DNA of 64,000 bases from Glandiceps talaboti (GCF_964340395.1 NC_135553.1:1527001-1591000), one strand, 5' to 3'. Positions 23,139 to 35,624 are shown, counted from the stretch's first letter. Translations and numbers: made by a program. The notes: generated by a model not told the origin, from the sequence alone.

Positions 23139-23474
23139 AAGTGGCCATATGGATGAGGGTTTGTTATTTATTTTGGATTCTTAATTTTATAAAACACTTG
23201 TATCATGGCTTTCTACTTCAAAAATCAATGTGAAACAACACTGACCAAGTCTGTGTTTGTAACTCAATACATTACAAAAAGCTAACAAATGTGTAAATAA
23301 GTTTGTTATTGTACATTTTACACATATATCAGTCTTCTGCAATTTATTTAGTTACAAACAAGGACTTGGTATATGTTGTTTCACACTGATTTTCCAAGTA
23401 GGACGCCATGATAAAATCTTTTTATAAATTAAGAATCCAAAATAAATACCCAATCCTCATCCATATGGCCACTT
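23139..23474. mobile_element. foldback MITE, copy 1
   Basis: Almost the whole 336-bp element is one inverted repeat. The left arm, beginning aagtggccatatggatgagg, pairs with the right arm ending at 23474 over roughly 140 bp, with a short unpaired centre. A second copy lies at 50307-50671, which shows it is a mobile family. No convincing target duplication is visible. Confidence 0.85.
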
Positions 23475-25894
23475 TAAATTTAACACAGCTATAATTCACT
23501 GCCAAGGCTACTTTTTGTGAAGTACATTATAGTTGGATATGAATCTTTGATATACCATATTTCAATAGAATATCTTTTTTTTTCAATTATAATGCTACTG
23601 ATTTTAATTTTTCAGCTGATTTTCCTTTTTCAGCTATCATACTATTGATTCTCTTTTTTCAGTTATAGTATTTTCAGTTTTCAGTTTTGACTTTCTTTTT
23701 TCCAGTTATAGCGGTTTTGATTTTCATTTTTCAACTTTCATGATTTTCTTTTTTCAGTTACCACACTTTTTATTGCCTTTTTTTATCTGTGTATAAATGA
23801 TACTCGTCTTGTTTGGTACAAGTAATTCCACTAAAATATACAAACATTTGGGAGATTACACACATCTAGCATTTGTTCCAGTACCATTCACTGAACAAAA
23901 TGTGGACCAATCTATATTGAATTCAGAGATAACATAGTTTCTTCCCATGTCGCTATGTACGTCATCAACACCATGTTCTATATCTTTGTACATGTATCCA
24001 ATCTAAACAGCCTGCAGCAAGGCATGGTGACCGAGAGTACAGTAATTGGTTATCTGGTATACATGTCACAGTAGTATGTGGGTATTGTCACGTAGTCGCT
24101 ACATTTCTACTGTATACATTGATTTGGTATCGACTGCACAAACAAAAGTCACATGTCTACCAAATACAAATGACGTATCTTGTTATTTTACGAATGAATG
24201 CTTCAGTTGAAACACAAACACAATTCACGCATTTCAAGGATTTTTCCTCAAAAGTATATAATAGTAATCCAGACTTAAAATCCAATTGAAATATTTTTCC
24301 ATGTTTATCTGAAAACCTGTGAAAAAAAGCTGTTGATACAGAATGTAGTTTCATCATTTCTGACGCACTAAATGTCATTGAACATGATAAACATCAACAC
24401 TATCAAATACCATTCTCTGTCAGATGACGCATTCAGCAATACCCGATAGAAATATATTTTTTTTATGAGAATGAAAATGTAGTATCTTTGATTTCATAGC
24501 CTTTATTGCTGCAGGACATATAGGTAATACTTTATCTGGTTTCAAGTTTCACTGATTGAAACAACATTTGATGGTTTAGATGAAATGTCTTGGGTTTGAC
24601 ACTATTAAGGTGGCTGTCTTACATTTTGATGATGATGATGATATCTGGCTGAATCAGCACAATTTACATGAGATTGGTTATGTGATTATACATTTAAACT
24701 ATATACAAATGATGCTGTAGGAATTATAGAGGTTATTACTAAGTTTTAAGTCATTTGATCACAAACATTTTCACCATCTAATCTTACTTGTACTTTGTTA
24801 TATGTAATATCTTTTCCTGTACTAATACATGTATTAGGTAGTCATTCAGGTAAAGCATTGTTCACACATGCATACATGTAGTTGCTGACAGATAGCTAGT
24901 TCTGACTCAAAACTACATACAGTTGAAAGTATCTAAACGTGAAAACAACCAGCTTTTACTACATTTGTACATGTGGACCAAATAAGGTCTGTATTTTACT
25001 GGAGAACCATTTCTTACTATAGGCTCTAAAATACTTAATACTCCAAAAATACACATGATGCTATACATGTATGTTTGATCTTACTGAAACTCAAAGACGA
25101 AATCGTTTTCATTTTCCTGCACAGCTTTACATTCTACATTTTGAGATATGCATTGGTAATAGCATGAGGTCTAGCAAACACAGTTTTATTAGATCCAACA
25201 GAAACATTAGTAAACAGATACATGTGTACAGAGCTGTATTTTGTATCAAACCATGTCTATAAATAAAACATACCAGCCAAGATCATTGTCAAGGTCATGA
25301 TCATATCTCTCTCAAGGAATTTCTTAATTGGAAGGGTCTATGGTGGTGACCTTCATTTTCACCTCTCACAAACTGCACATAGATTATATTATTAATGAGA
25401 TGTCAAGGTTGAAATATCAATATGGATTTCAAAAAGTACACGTGGATTACAATTTACAATCAAAGCTGAGTTATCAATTCTGCAATATGGCCACATTTAA
25501 ATCTATGCTATTTGAAGTCCTACAAGTTTGTTGTTTTTGTTTTTATTTCAAAGGTCTACAACCAAACACATAGTGCTATATGGCTGCCTTTAGGGCCTTT
25601 ACTCTCCATATATTTGAAGTGGAGTATGGCTGCAGTGCCTTTCCGAAAAGGCTGTCGTTTTTGTTTTTTACTAGTATTACTATAATATTAAAGAATAAAA
25701 GTAAATACATGTAGTGATGAACAGCTGCTTGTTTTTCTGCATGGTTCATATACGTTATAAACTTTAGTTTACTAGTGCATGTAAATGTATTTCCACTGTC
25801 AGATGAACTTGACCTGAGATGTCCTTATCCACATGGATGATTTCATTTATCAAGTTCAACAGCATGACCAGAAAAGTTGACTAGTACATGTAAT
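23475..25894. other. intron DNA without a recognised gene
   Basis: Holds a run of degenerate ttttcagtta/gattttcttttttcag units at about 23570-23770, pyrimidine-rich on the plus strand, and a short (GAT)n at 24629-24642. I see no exon signal with supporting frame. Confidence 0.5.
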
Positions 25895-25962
25895 TAGCTA
25901 CATACAATATACATGTAATTAGCTACATACAATATACATGTAATTAGCTACATACAATATAT
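25895..25962. repeat. three copies of a 26-bp unit
   Basis: Three nearly exact copies of tacatgtaattagctacata plus caatat. 25963-26835 has no other feature. Confidence 0.9.
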
Positions 25963-26925
25963 GCTAAGTCATAATTGAAATGCCGCCATTTATCGATCAT
26001 ATACATGTATTTGGATTGTAAGTTTTCCAATTCACATTTTGCACATGTTCACATTACTGTGAGGTTAAAAGATGCTAAAAGGGTTTGTGACAAATGATAT
26101 ATACCATAAGACAAAGTGTTTGATTACTTTACCCACTACAGTGTGCACCTTTGCATCTTGTCCCTTTACAGCAACGCTGTACTATTCTGTTAGGTTTCTA
26201 TAAGTCAAGGAGTAAGTATTCATACATGTGCTAGTAATACATCTAACCTACTCAGGCTCAAGGACAAGCACACATCCTGAGGAGCTTGAACTCACAAAAT
26301 TCCTCATAAGTGTATTTCTAGGAGTTTGATTTAATATAGAAATTCATACATGAATATACCTCAAGGAGACTTGAAGAAGTAAAATCACACGTAAATGTAC
26401 TTGAAGACAGTGTAATATATGTCAATTTCTCTGAATATGGACTTCCATGAACTGCTACTGAAAAGACCAATTATAATATAGAATAAAGTACAATGTATAA
26501 AGTCTGTTCACTCCAATTCTTCTTCTAACTTTACAGCCATTTTTGTACTCTGTCTCATGTACATGTACCTTTGCTGTTAGATAGACATGAACTGAAATGG
26601 ATACCAGCACCATATATTTTTGTGTTCAATATTTTTTAGTGCATTCTCTCACTACATTTTTGTACCAATAAACTTTGTGTTGTTGTCATACAAATGTAGA
26701 CAGATAATCACACCACTTTCTGTATTACAATTTACAGTATTATAAGAGATAAGTATCATATTATGAATACACTATGATATCATTGATAGCTCTTACATTT
26801 ATAGATTTGGATAGGCTTAGGCCAAGTATATAGCAACCCCCCCCAAAAAAAAAAACAACAACAAACAAACAAACAAATAAACAAACAAACAAACAAAAAA
26901 ACTGTTTCAAAAAGCCTAGCCTTGC

Positions 26926-27175
26926 TTTAATAACCGATTCCTAAGTTGGCCACCCATATAGGCAGGGAGACCTGTGAATCTACGTAGATCCTTAGGTTAA
27001 AGTTTAAAGCTTTATAACAAGAGTTGGCTTCTCACCACTGCCTTGAGGAGAGAAGGTACACATCAGGACAAATTTATGTCATCTACTAGTTGGCACGTTG
27101 GCTCAGCTGGTAAGAGCACTCTGACTAGTGTTTAGGGAACACGTGTCACTTTTCACAAATAACAAATTCAAGTAT
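26926..27175 (+). mobile_element. tRNA-derived SINE, copy 2
   Basis: This is the same family as 3798-4054, with shared blocks taataaccgattcctaagtt, gtacacatcagga and gttggctcagctggtaagag. The A box here (27091-27118) is closer to a true tRNA A box than in copy 1, but the B-box segment is deleted after tagtgtttaggg. An A-rich tract with (CAAA)n at 26838-26900 lies just upstream. Confidence 0.65.
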
Positions 27176-28627
27176 ATAGTTTGTTTTCTATGATCGATCT
27201 CTCCACATATAGTCAAATGGACAAATTCTACCAAAATTCTAGCTAAATCTCCTGCTGGGGAAAGGACGAACAGTGCATGTCAGTAGTAATCCATCACACA
27301 CTGACAGGTGTTTGTAATTGGTTACTTCGTTCACTTTACTACAAACTAAACCTCCTGTCTTATACTTAAAGTAAGTCCCACAATAACACGATAATGCCAT
27401 CACTTTTACAAATGTATATACCACGGTAAATGCCCAAATAGCATTAAACAACAAATGTACCGCTGTCAGTGGTAAGAACAGAATGTGTGCTAAAGAAAGC
27501 CATTTGACTAGATGGTCAAGAGAGAGATCATACAAAAAGACTACATGTATAGTTACTAGACTATATGTAGGTAACTAACTATAGCATCCTCAGGCTCGTC
27601 AGAGGTCAGAGGTCATGCCCAAATTGTAGATATATACTAGTATCCGAAGAATAACAGCACAATATTGCAAAGTGGATATTAAAGGTACAATGTCATTGTA
27701 ACTTGTACTAACAGTGCAGACTGTATAATACTGGTATAGGGGGATATGATAATGACTTTCTACGGTTAAATTGCAATAAAGACTGCTAAATGAGATTGAA
27801 TCCTACAGATTGTACCTAATCCCAGCTTAGCTGCAAGACATGGACAGTCCAATATTCTTAATTTCTACTGTAAATATATCAATATTATTAACATTTTTCA
27901 GTATCAACATATATACAACAACAACTTGAAGAACACCCACACATTGTATACGACAGGCTTTATAAGTTATACATCTGCATTCTGAAAATCTGTAAAGCAT
28001 GTGATTGGATTAGAAAAATATTAAAACAAGAAGTGCAACTGTACACTCAGCTCAAACACAAAAAGTGTAACTCTATACTCAGCTTGAACTCAAGTTTATA
28101 TCACAGTATAACTCTAGAGTCGACTTCCAATATGCTTGCCTGGAGCTAACATGTACAGTGTAACATGGAATTAACATGGTGCTAGTGTAGTGTTAATGCA
28201 GAGATAGTGCAAGAATGGATGCAGGCAGACATACATTACATGTATGCATTTCGTATATCACATCAAGCAAATCACACCCTGTAAGGAATTCCAGACACTA
28301 CACATACACCACAAGATATGTGGACAGTAGTCTGTATTGATTACAAATCATTGAATTGGAACATCATGACAATAATCATTAGTTATAGCATAAATGAATA
28401 TTAAGTACATGTACAAATGTACATCTTGCACAAATAGTAGGTGATTTAACTACATGTATGTTTATGCTAATGTTTGGGAACCAAGTAACTACATACATGT
28501 AGGTGATTCAACTATGTTTGAGAACCAGTGAACTACAGGTACAATGTACATGTAGGTGATTCAACTGTTATGTGTTTGTACATTTAGGTGTGACTAAATT
28601 CTGTTCTTCTTGCGAATGTTTGGGAGT
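27176..28627. other. intron DNA without a recognised gene
   Basis: A 98-codon minus-strand frame (27239-27535) has a hydrophobic N-terminal half but no conserved motif or splice support, so I do not call it. Near 28405-28565, gtacatgtaggtgattcaac recurs loosely three times. Confidence 0.45.
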
Positions 28628-28673
28628 ATACAAACATATAAACTGTATTGCGATATAGTAAAAGTACTGATTT

Positions 28674-28715
<42 letters not shown>

Positions 28716-28857
28716 GTTAAGCTGCTGCCATCCACAAATGAAAATATAAACTGTACTGCGATATAGTAAAAGTACTGATTTTAAAAATAAATAAATAACT
28801 AAATAACTAAATAAATAAATAAATAATGTTAAGCTGCTGCCATCCACAAATGAAAAT
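28628..28857. repeat. tandem duplication of about 115 bp carrying (AAAT)n
   Basis: Two copies share gcgatatagtaaaagtactg, an (AAAT)n tract, and gttaagctgctgccatccac. The tract length and interruptions differ between copies, so the microsatellite expanded independently after duplication. Confidence 0.9.
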
Positions 28858-29115
28858 ATCAAATATAAATACTGCGCAGGTCTAGTTGACTTACCATACT
28901 ACAGTTGCTAGGATTGATTAGAAGATAAATCTAATACTGTCCAAATGACATACTTAAATTTAACATGGCCAACATACGATGGATCTTGATATAAATAAAA
29001 AGTCTATTTTGTTTTAATATTAGGTACAAGATGTTGCATGCTCATATGACTCTATTAAACATTGAATGTACATTTGAAAGTGATTTGTTACGATTGAGAA
29101 ATTTAGACAATATCT

Positions 29116-29397
29116 ATGTGCACTAGACTGTCAACATTTGTTCATGCCTTTTTTGCAGCTTTCATCTACATCAAAGTTGTCGCCTTGCTCCGTAACACTG
29201 AATACTAATGCGTACTGATAGGAACTGTGATTGCCAAAGGTACGTACTGTGAGTGCTGAAGGCACAAACGACTCGCTCATGCCTCCGGCACTTGCTGATC
29301 AGTACATGGTTATAGTATTGCTCCGGATTGGAGCGAGGCAACAACTTTAGTTTTAGATAAAAAAGGAATGAACGACTGTCGACAGTCTAATGTGCAC
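29116..29397. mobile_element. 266-bp hAT-like MITE with 8-bp TSD
   Basis: Exact direct repeats atgtgcac at 29116-29123 and 29390-29397 flank the element 29124-29389. Its termini are tagactgtc and gacagtcta, and inverted similarity extends roughly 75 bp inward on each side through ccttttttg and ttgctccg zones. The 8-bp duplication and the short TAG terminus fit hAT. No transposase is encoded. A truncated relative is at 15160-15359. Confidence 0.85.
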
Positions 29398-30485
29398 GTA
29401 CACAGATACATCCACCACAGTTCCTCTATACTATCTAGATACTGTAGCAGGACCTGAAATTTAGTGAGATTTGGGAGACAAAGGTATTATTGGTTCTTTT
29501 ATTTATACCTCAAACTATGTGGATTGGTTTGTATTGTAAAGATGACATTTCATACATTATTACCTTAAACCTTGGTGATATATGACAAATATGAGATATG
29601 GTGCCAATCTCCTAAGTGATGTACTGACCTTCTGTGGCCTTTGTGTAATGGTTGTACAGTGCACTGCAACATTTATGAGTTACTGACAAAACACTAGCCC
29701 AATTCATTCTTGTTATTGGCTGTACAAAGAGAAAAGTCAATTTTACACAGACACTAAATAATTCACTTCAATAGTTCTCACAGGAAAATGTTGGAAACCT
29801 GGTACTAAACTAAATATCAATAATTCAAAGTGTTCTCTCAAGAAGCCAGGACAATTCTTGAAAGCTCTTAGTTATTCTGTTCTATATTTCGATGTTGATA
29901 AATCCAGTGTGCGAGTCACTGCGGTGTTACATTTTTGTTCATGCCTGCTGATATTACTGATAAAAAATAAAGCCTTCTGCGTCATCACTTGGTGAATATG
30001 AACACATAAAACCACGACCTTATAATGGGACAGGTCATGTAGAAGTTTCATCACACAATTAATGGATAAGAAACGCTTTCCAAACTTAATTCAATTATTC
30101 TGGACAGTGGATATAAAAATACGATAGTTAAAATAAATGACCTAGGTAGCTTTCCTTTGAGCAATCAAGGAGTACACTTTATTAACTCTTACTTTATAAG
30201 AGTATTCTTTTTATATGCATTGTACATAAGCTTACAACCAGTCTTGATACTATGTAAACTTTGACTAATTCTCCTCAATGCAAAAAATAGGATTACTACA
30301 GAAAGTACATGTACATCATGAGTAATCATCACTCTTGTGACAGTCATGATGTTAAAGGCGAATGCCACTCCAAAAAATAACGGTATTTTCATAAACTTTG
30401 GGTTTCGGAGAGTCATTTCATGATTTTTTTTAGTGGAACACCATTGCATTATGGGTCTTAGATGACATGGTTGTTCATTAGATGC

Positions 30486-30551
30486 ACACTGAATATTCAT
30501 GACTAGTCATGTGAAGGAGGTAAGCTCTTAGGAGTCATGAATATTCAGTGT
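30486..30551. repeat. 19-bp perfect inverted repeat
   Basis: acactgaatattcatgact (30486-30504) pairs exactly with 30533-30551 across a 28-base loop. It abuts the foldback element that follows. Confidence 0.8.
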
Positions 30552-30893
30552 TCTTTTATGAGCGCTTGTTACATACATCCAACAATACCATAGGTTTTTC
30601 CCGAACCCAATCGTGTACTTACAAGTAGCCAACAATAATCTGTCTTACAATATTAACACTCAACATTCAAGACTGAAAGAAAAAGAATGACCAAACAATA
30701 ATGATAACATCATTGTCTGAGCTCAGTGCTCACTCTCTTTTCGAACAGAGCGCTCTGAAATACTACACCCGTATGTTTCAGCATATTTTGTGTTTATATT
30801 TGTTGAGTGAATTCATTCAGCACTTCTTTTTTATGGCTCAGGAAAACCTATGGTATTGTGTCAGATGTATGTAATGAGTGCTCACAAAAGAAC
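30550..30893. mobile_element. MITE with terminal inverted repeats of about 50 bp
   Basis: gttctttt at 30550 and aaaagaac at 30893 begin inverted arms of about 52 bp that include gttacatacatc and aataccataggttttt, with several mismatches. The central 240 bp do not pair. Flanking bases give no clear target duplication. Confidence 0.7.
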
Positions 30894-31816
30894 AAACGAC
30901 AGTAAACGTAACAGCCAAAAAGAATGTACACTACATCAGATTTTATTCATATTCACATGATCAACCAATCATATTGATACTGTCGTGTCATGTGATTCAC
31001 TGTTATACAAGCCAAGTATGCATGTTTATTGATGTACTGAATTTGTACCTTGTACAGAACAACACCAGAATAGCAACACAACTATTTTCCATACTTTCAT
31101 ATATAATAAAGTGATTCTAAATGCAACTGAGCTACAAAATTACAGTTTACAAATGTAACTTATTCATGAATTGTGACAATTAATTTAACATTACAAGTTC
31201 ATATTTTCATTATTTACTTTAGATTACTTTACCACTTTATCTGAGAAAACTTATTAACTTAAAGCACCCGTTATGAACAATGTTAAATGTCTCTCCTTCA
31301 GAGCACACTCTATCTTGATAATTGACCATCATACTCATAATTCTTTCATTTGCTACAAAAATGATATCAAAACAGCCACCTGAGCTCACAAATAATTCTA
31401 CCTTCCTCTGGTCTTCTACAAAACAGCCACCTGAGCCCAAAAATAATTCACCAAGTCCCTAACTTCCAACTCAAAACTACATCAACATGTACATGAGATG
31501 TTTCCATTCTCTGATCATTCTTGTGAAAACATTCAAGGATCATGAAAACCTCACATATGTTAAAATGTATCCAGTTTATGCATAACTGACATTTATGAAC
31601 AAAAATATTGAAATTTAAGAAATACAAAAAATCACTATCCATTATCTGGATTTGAACTCAATCTGAAAAGATTTGTGAAAAATATCACACACAAAAAAAT
31701 ACTTTTATGACAAATTGAGTCCCTGATCTTCAAAAAATGTTATAATCTGTAAGAAAAATGTTGACTTAAAGTCTAATCCTTAAATAATGGATGATAAGAC
31801 TCCTCTGTACAAATCT

Positions 31817-32163
31817 TGGACAAATATTTTGAGGTCCCTTGGACAAATATCTTGAAGTCCCTTGGACAAATATCTTGAGGTCCCTTGGACAAATATCTTG
31901 AGGTCCCTTGGACAAATATCTTGAGGTCCCTTGGACAAATATCTTGAAGTCCCTTGGACAAATATCTTGAGGTCCCTTGGACAAATATCTTGAGGTCCCT
32001 TGGACAAATATCTTGAAGTCCCTTGGACAAATATCTTGAGGTCCCTTGGACAAATATCTTGAGGTCCCTTGGACAAATATCTTGAAGTCCCTTGGACAAA
32101 TATCTTGAAGTCCCTTGGACAAATATCTTGAAGTCCCTTGGACAAATATCTTGAAGTCCCTTG
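31817..32163. repeat. homogeneous 23-bp minisatellite
   Basis: About 15 copies of ttggacaaatatcttgaggt plus ccc, with a or g at one position. The period of 23 makes all three minus-strand frames open with the same cyclic peptide, a clear repeat artefact. Confidence 0.95.
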
Positions 32164-32309
32164 GTAGGGGGAGTGGGAGTACAAAAATACCGCCAATGGC
32201 GTTGTAGCACAACTGTAGTTTTTAAAAATGTTTATCCATATGCTAGTCTATGCTAACAATAGGTGTTTAGTTGCCTATCCAACCATGTTGCTATCTTTAC
32301 GATAAATGC

Positions 32310-32940
32310 TATCATTTGGCTGTTGCTATGGGCGTGGTCATGTTGTTAGATATATTTGCATACATTTGTGTATGTTTTTGTTCACTTGTGTATGAATTCC
32401 TGATATTGTCTTTGCAATATACGTGATCATTTGGCTGTTGCTATAGGCGTGGTCTTGTTGCTAGGAAAATTTACATACATTTTTTGAATGTTTATTCAAT
32501 TGTCTATTAAACCCTGTTGTTATCTTTGTGAAATACACCACCGTTTGGCTGTTGCTATGGGCGTGGTCATGGTTACTAGGGTATTTGCATACATTTTTTG
32601 AATGTTTATTCATCTGTCTTTCTATTCCTGTTGTTATCTTTGCAATATACGTGATTATTTGGCTGTTGTTATGGGCGTGGTCTTGTTGCTATGCAAATTT
32701 ACATACATTTTTTGGATGTTTATTCAATTATCTATTAAACCCTATTGTTATCTTTGTGAAATACACCACCGTTTGGCTGTTGCTATGGGCGTGGTCATGG
32801 TTGCTAGGGTATTTGCATACATTTTTTGAATGTTTACTCACTTGCTTACCAGATGATGTTGTTATTTGACCAAAATATACTGCCATTTGGTTGTTGCTAA
32901 AGGGTGTGGTCATGGTCGCTAGGGCCAATTTTGTCAAAAT
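32310..32940. repeat. six 115-bp units in alternating A/B order
   Basis: Units start with tttggctgttgctatgggcg at about 32313, 32431, 32545, 32660, 32772 and 32888. Units 3 and 5 are near-identical (caccaccg before, atttgcatacattttttgaa after), as are units 2 and 4 (cttgttgcta), so the array is built of dimers of about 230 bp. The 113-codon plus-strand frame through it follows the repeat. Confidence 0.85.
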
Positions 32941-32985
32941 GTTTTTAAGAAAATCTGCAGAATAACAGTTTCAGAAACATCTTGC

Positions 32986-33468
32986 CAAGTTTCAGACTAA
33001 TTGACCAAGTACTTTTTGAGATATAAGTTTTTGACCAAAAATGAACATTTTTACACCTAATTTGCATATCACTCATGGAATCATGGTATGCTTAATATTT
33101 CTTCGTCCATACATCCCTAGATACATTCCCATTAAATTTCAGCCCAATCTGCTCAGTAGTTTTAGAATTATAGATTTTTAACCAAAAAGACACATTTTTA
33201 GCCCTAATTTGCATATCACTGATGGAATCATCCCGTCATGAACAAATCTTACTTTACACCCCCTTAAGAATGTTCCCACCAAATTTCGCACCAATCTGCC
33301 CAGTAGTTTCTGAGTTTAAGTTTTTTGACCAAAAATCACATTTTTGACCCAAATCACACACCTGTGATGCGATCATTTTGATTTGAACAATTTCCCAACT
33401 AGACACCCAAAGTAATGGACCCACCAAATATCGTGGCAATCGGTTCAGCGGTTTTTGACTTTAAGTTG

Positions 33469-33503
<35 letters not shown>

Positions 33504-33585
33504 CCACACACACACACAGACAGACAGACGCCGGGCGATCCCTATAGCACTACTGAACAAGTTCAGTTGTGCTAAAAAAGAATAT
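32986..33585. repeat. four 145-bp units ending in (CA)n
   Basis: Units begin near 32986, 33134, 33280 and 33421 with the pattern c-c-a-a-a-t-t-t-c-a-g-x-c-c-a-a-t-c-t-g. Each continues through a tttttgaccaaaaa segment. After the last unit comes ttaagttgtttacacac, (CA)n at 33472-33522, and a 3' block caagttcagttgtgctaaaa. The last unit plus CA and 3' block recurs at 43467-43632 and 60219-60330, so the whole of 32310-33585 is probably one interspersed element. Confidence 0.75.
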
Positions 33586-34262
33586 GACATCAGACATGGA
33601 ATATGGAAGTTAACAATTACATGTAGAGTAATGTACAACACTGGTCTTATGAAATTAAAACATGTAGCACAACATGACTGATAGAATTACAATATACAAT
33701 ATTGCAGTTGCACGACATGACAGATGCAATATTGCACAATAATGTGACCCAATGGAATAAGAATATACAATATTGCATAGTACTAAGACTTGACATCCAC
33801 AATGTATATATTCAGAAAAGTGACACTGTAGAGGGTTTGGACTTTAGGGATGTCATCTTTGAAGACATCTATGAAACCATGATGAGAAGACTGTCTGTGC
33901 TGATACATTCACCTGAGGCGGGATACGCTATATGTAAGATGTAGGGTATCAAAGTAATCACAGAATTCATCAAGGACAGACAATGTCACTATGACATGTT
34001 AAAAGATAATATCACTAGTGATATATACATATATCATAACATGTATTAATAACTCATAAATCATACTATTTTATGTTAAAGTTCAACGATATATAATAAA
34101 TGAGAAATTTTTCAATACAGTTGGTCAAAGCATGTACCTTGAACTTAAAAACAAATTTGATGACACAAATGAAAATTTATGACTCCTAACATGTAGAGAA
34201 ATATAGAACCATACATGTGTACAATGTATATAAATATAAATCTATAAATATACACATATATA
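33586..34262. other. intron DNA without a recognised gene
   Basis: An 80-codon frame at 33702-33944 has mixed composition but lacks splice or motif support. Short repeats of acaatattgca occur at 33690-33780. Confidence 0.4.
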
Positions 34263-34353
34263 TATATATATATATGTTTGTATTTGTATGTATGTATGTA
34301 TGTATGTATGTATGTATGTATGTATGTATGTGTGTGTGTGCATGCATGTGTGT

Positions 34354-34431
<78 letters not shown>

Positions 34432-34440
34432 ATGCGTGCA
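34263..34440. repeat. (TA)n, (TATG)n and long (GT)n
   Basis: (TA)n at 34256-34275, (TATG)n at 34285-34330 and an almost pure (GT)n of about 100 bp to 34432. The GT run is long enough to favour Z-DNA. Confidence 0.95.
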
Positions 34441-35181
34441 TGCGTTATCCCAATAGTTTGAATAAGATACATTTAACATCCCACAAAATATTTTTACTTC
34501 TGGAACAAATGAAAATGAAAATACTTTTCTGCCAGTACTCTAGTAATACTACACCCTTGTGTATACATGTACAATTAATATACCATACATTTAATATCCA
34601 ATATTATTTGTTATAGTTTATTTATGGATATAGTAGTAAAACTAACAAATGACAAATGAACAGTACATACTTTCATGTCAACAGTTGATTGCGTTCTAAC
34701 AATACATGTACTGTTTGGTAGAAGGTTGTTTGTGAAATAATAACAGAAACACATCCAAAGAATTGGGGTTTTTTTTGCACCTGGTCCAAATGTCCATTAC
34801 TCATTGCTATGTTTAAAGGGTCATACGCTGAGTTTAAGCATTCTTGGGTACAATATTTGCAACACACATGTTTGGTTGAATGTATAAACTGTACTTGCAG
34901 TATTTTACTCCCTGATGCAGACTTGAACCATCATAATGAAGCACAGTCACACCTGGTATCAAGATCTAACTTATAAACAATCCAATGACGTAATTTATTG
35001 TACATACCAAACATGTACATGTACAGGAACTTACTACTACATGTACTATGTAATCACCAGTTCTAACACTGCCAGAAGACAATTGTTCTGTTACAGAAGG
35101 CATGCTTCAACATTATACTAGAATAGTGAAAGTATTTTCACTTGAATAAAAAGTTTCTGAAAATCAGCTTGTGCCACTTTA

Positions 35182-35275
35182 ACACTGAAAGCTGTGCTCA
35201 GAATCTTGGTGGAGCACAAGTACAAGACTGAAATCCATGCTTCAGAATCTTGGTGGAGCACAAGTACAAGACTGT
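35182..35275. repeat. short tandem duplication
   Basis: cagaatcttggtggagcaca followed by agtacaagactg occurs twice, about 46 bp apart. Confidence 0.85.
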
Positions 35276-35507
35276 ATTTCATCATGGTAAACTGTGGCCT
35301 CTTTTACGACACTGTCCAAGATGCACCATGATTCATGTGTCACAAAAGATATTAGTAAACTCCAGTTTGTGAGAATGCTGCATTTAAGTATATAAACTGC
35401 AATACATATAGTGAGTCATGTTCTCTTATTTCACTTGAAAACAGTCAAAATACTGTGGTTTATATAAATACTGTAAATATCATATTGTTGTGTCCTTGAT
35501 ATTTCAG

Positions 35508-35624
35508 AATAACTCTCAAATGTACAAATTAATTATTGAATACACCAGTAATGTGCAAACATGCCAATCCGATGTGTCCATGAGGAATTTGAATGGAAAT
35601 AGAATTCATCAAGGTTATGGAAAG
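35508..35624 (+). other. exon-like open segment (plus strand)
   Basis: An acceptor-like tccttgatatttcag precedes 35508, and a donor-like GTGAGC follows 35624. The 117 bases between are open as 39 codons in phase 0 (NNSQMYKLIIEYTSNVQTCQ at the start, ending HQGYGK). It would be antisense to PITPNC1. No family is recognised and no partner exon was found, so this may be chance or a conserved non-coding element. Confidence 0.2.

Noticed and set aside
27239-27535. 98-codon minus-strand frame with possible membrane helices
   Set aside because: No recognisable family and no splice context; hydrophobic runs are common in T-rich DNA.
30189-30500. 103-codon minus-strand frame with hydrophobic centre and a following AATAAA
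   Set aside because: No family motif and no convincing upstream acceptor. The right part overlaps the inverted repeat at 30486, so it is likely chance or repeat-derived.
31766-32212. Three overlapping minus-strand frames of 138-148 codons
   Set aside because: The period of 23 bp makes all three frames give the same cyclic peptide.
32528-32869. 113-codon hydrophobic, Trp-rich frame resembling a membrane protein
   Set aside because: It is built from the 115-bp DNA repeat; the peptide repeats because the DNA does.
34145-34616. His/Thr and Cys/Val frames on both strands
   Set aside because: Translations of (GT)n and (TATG)n.
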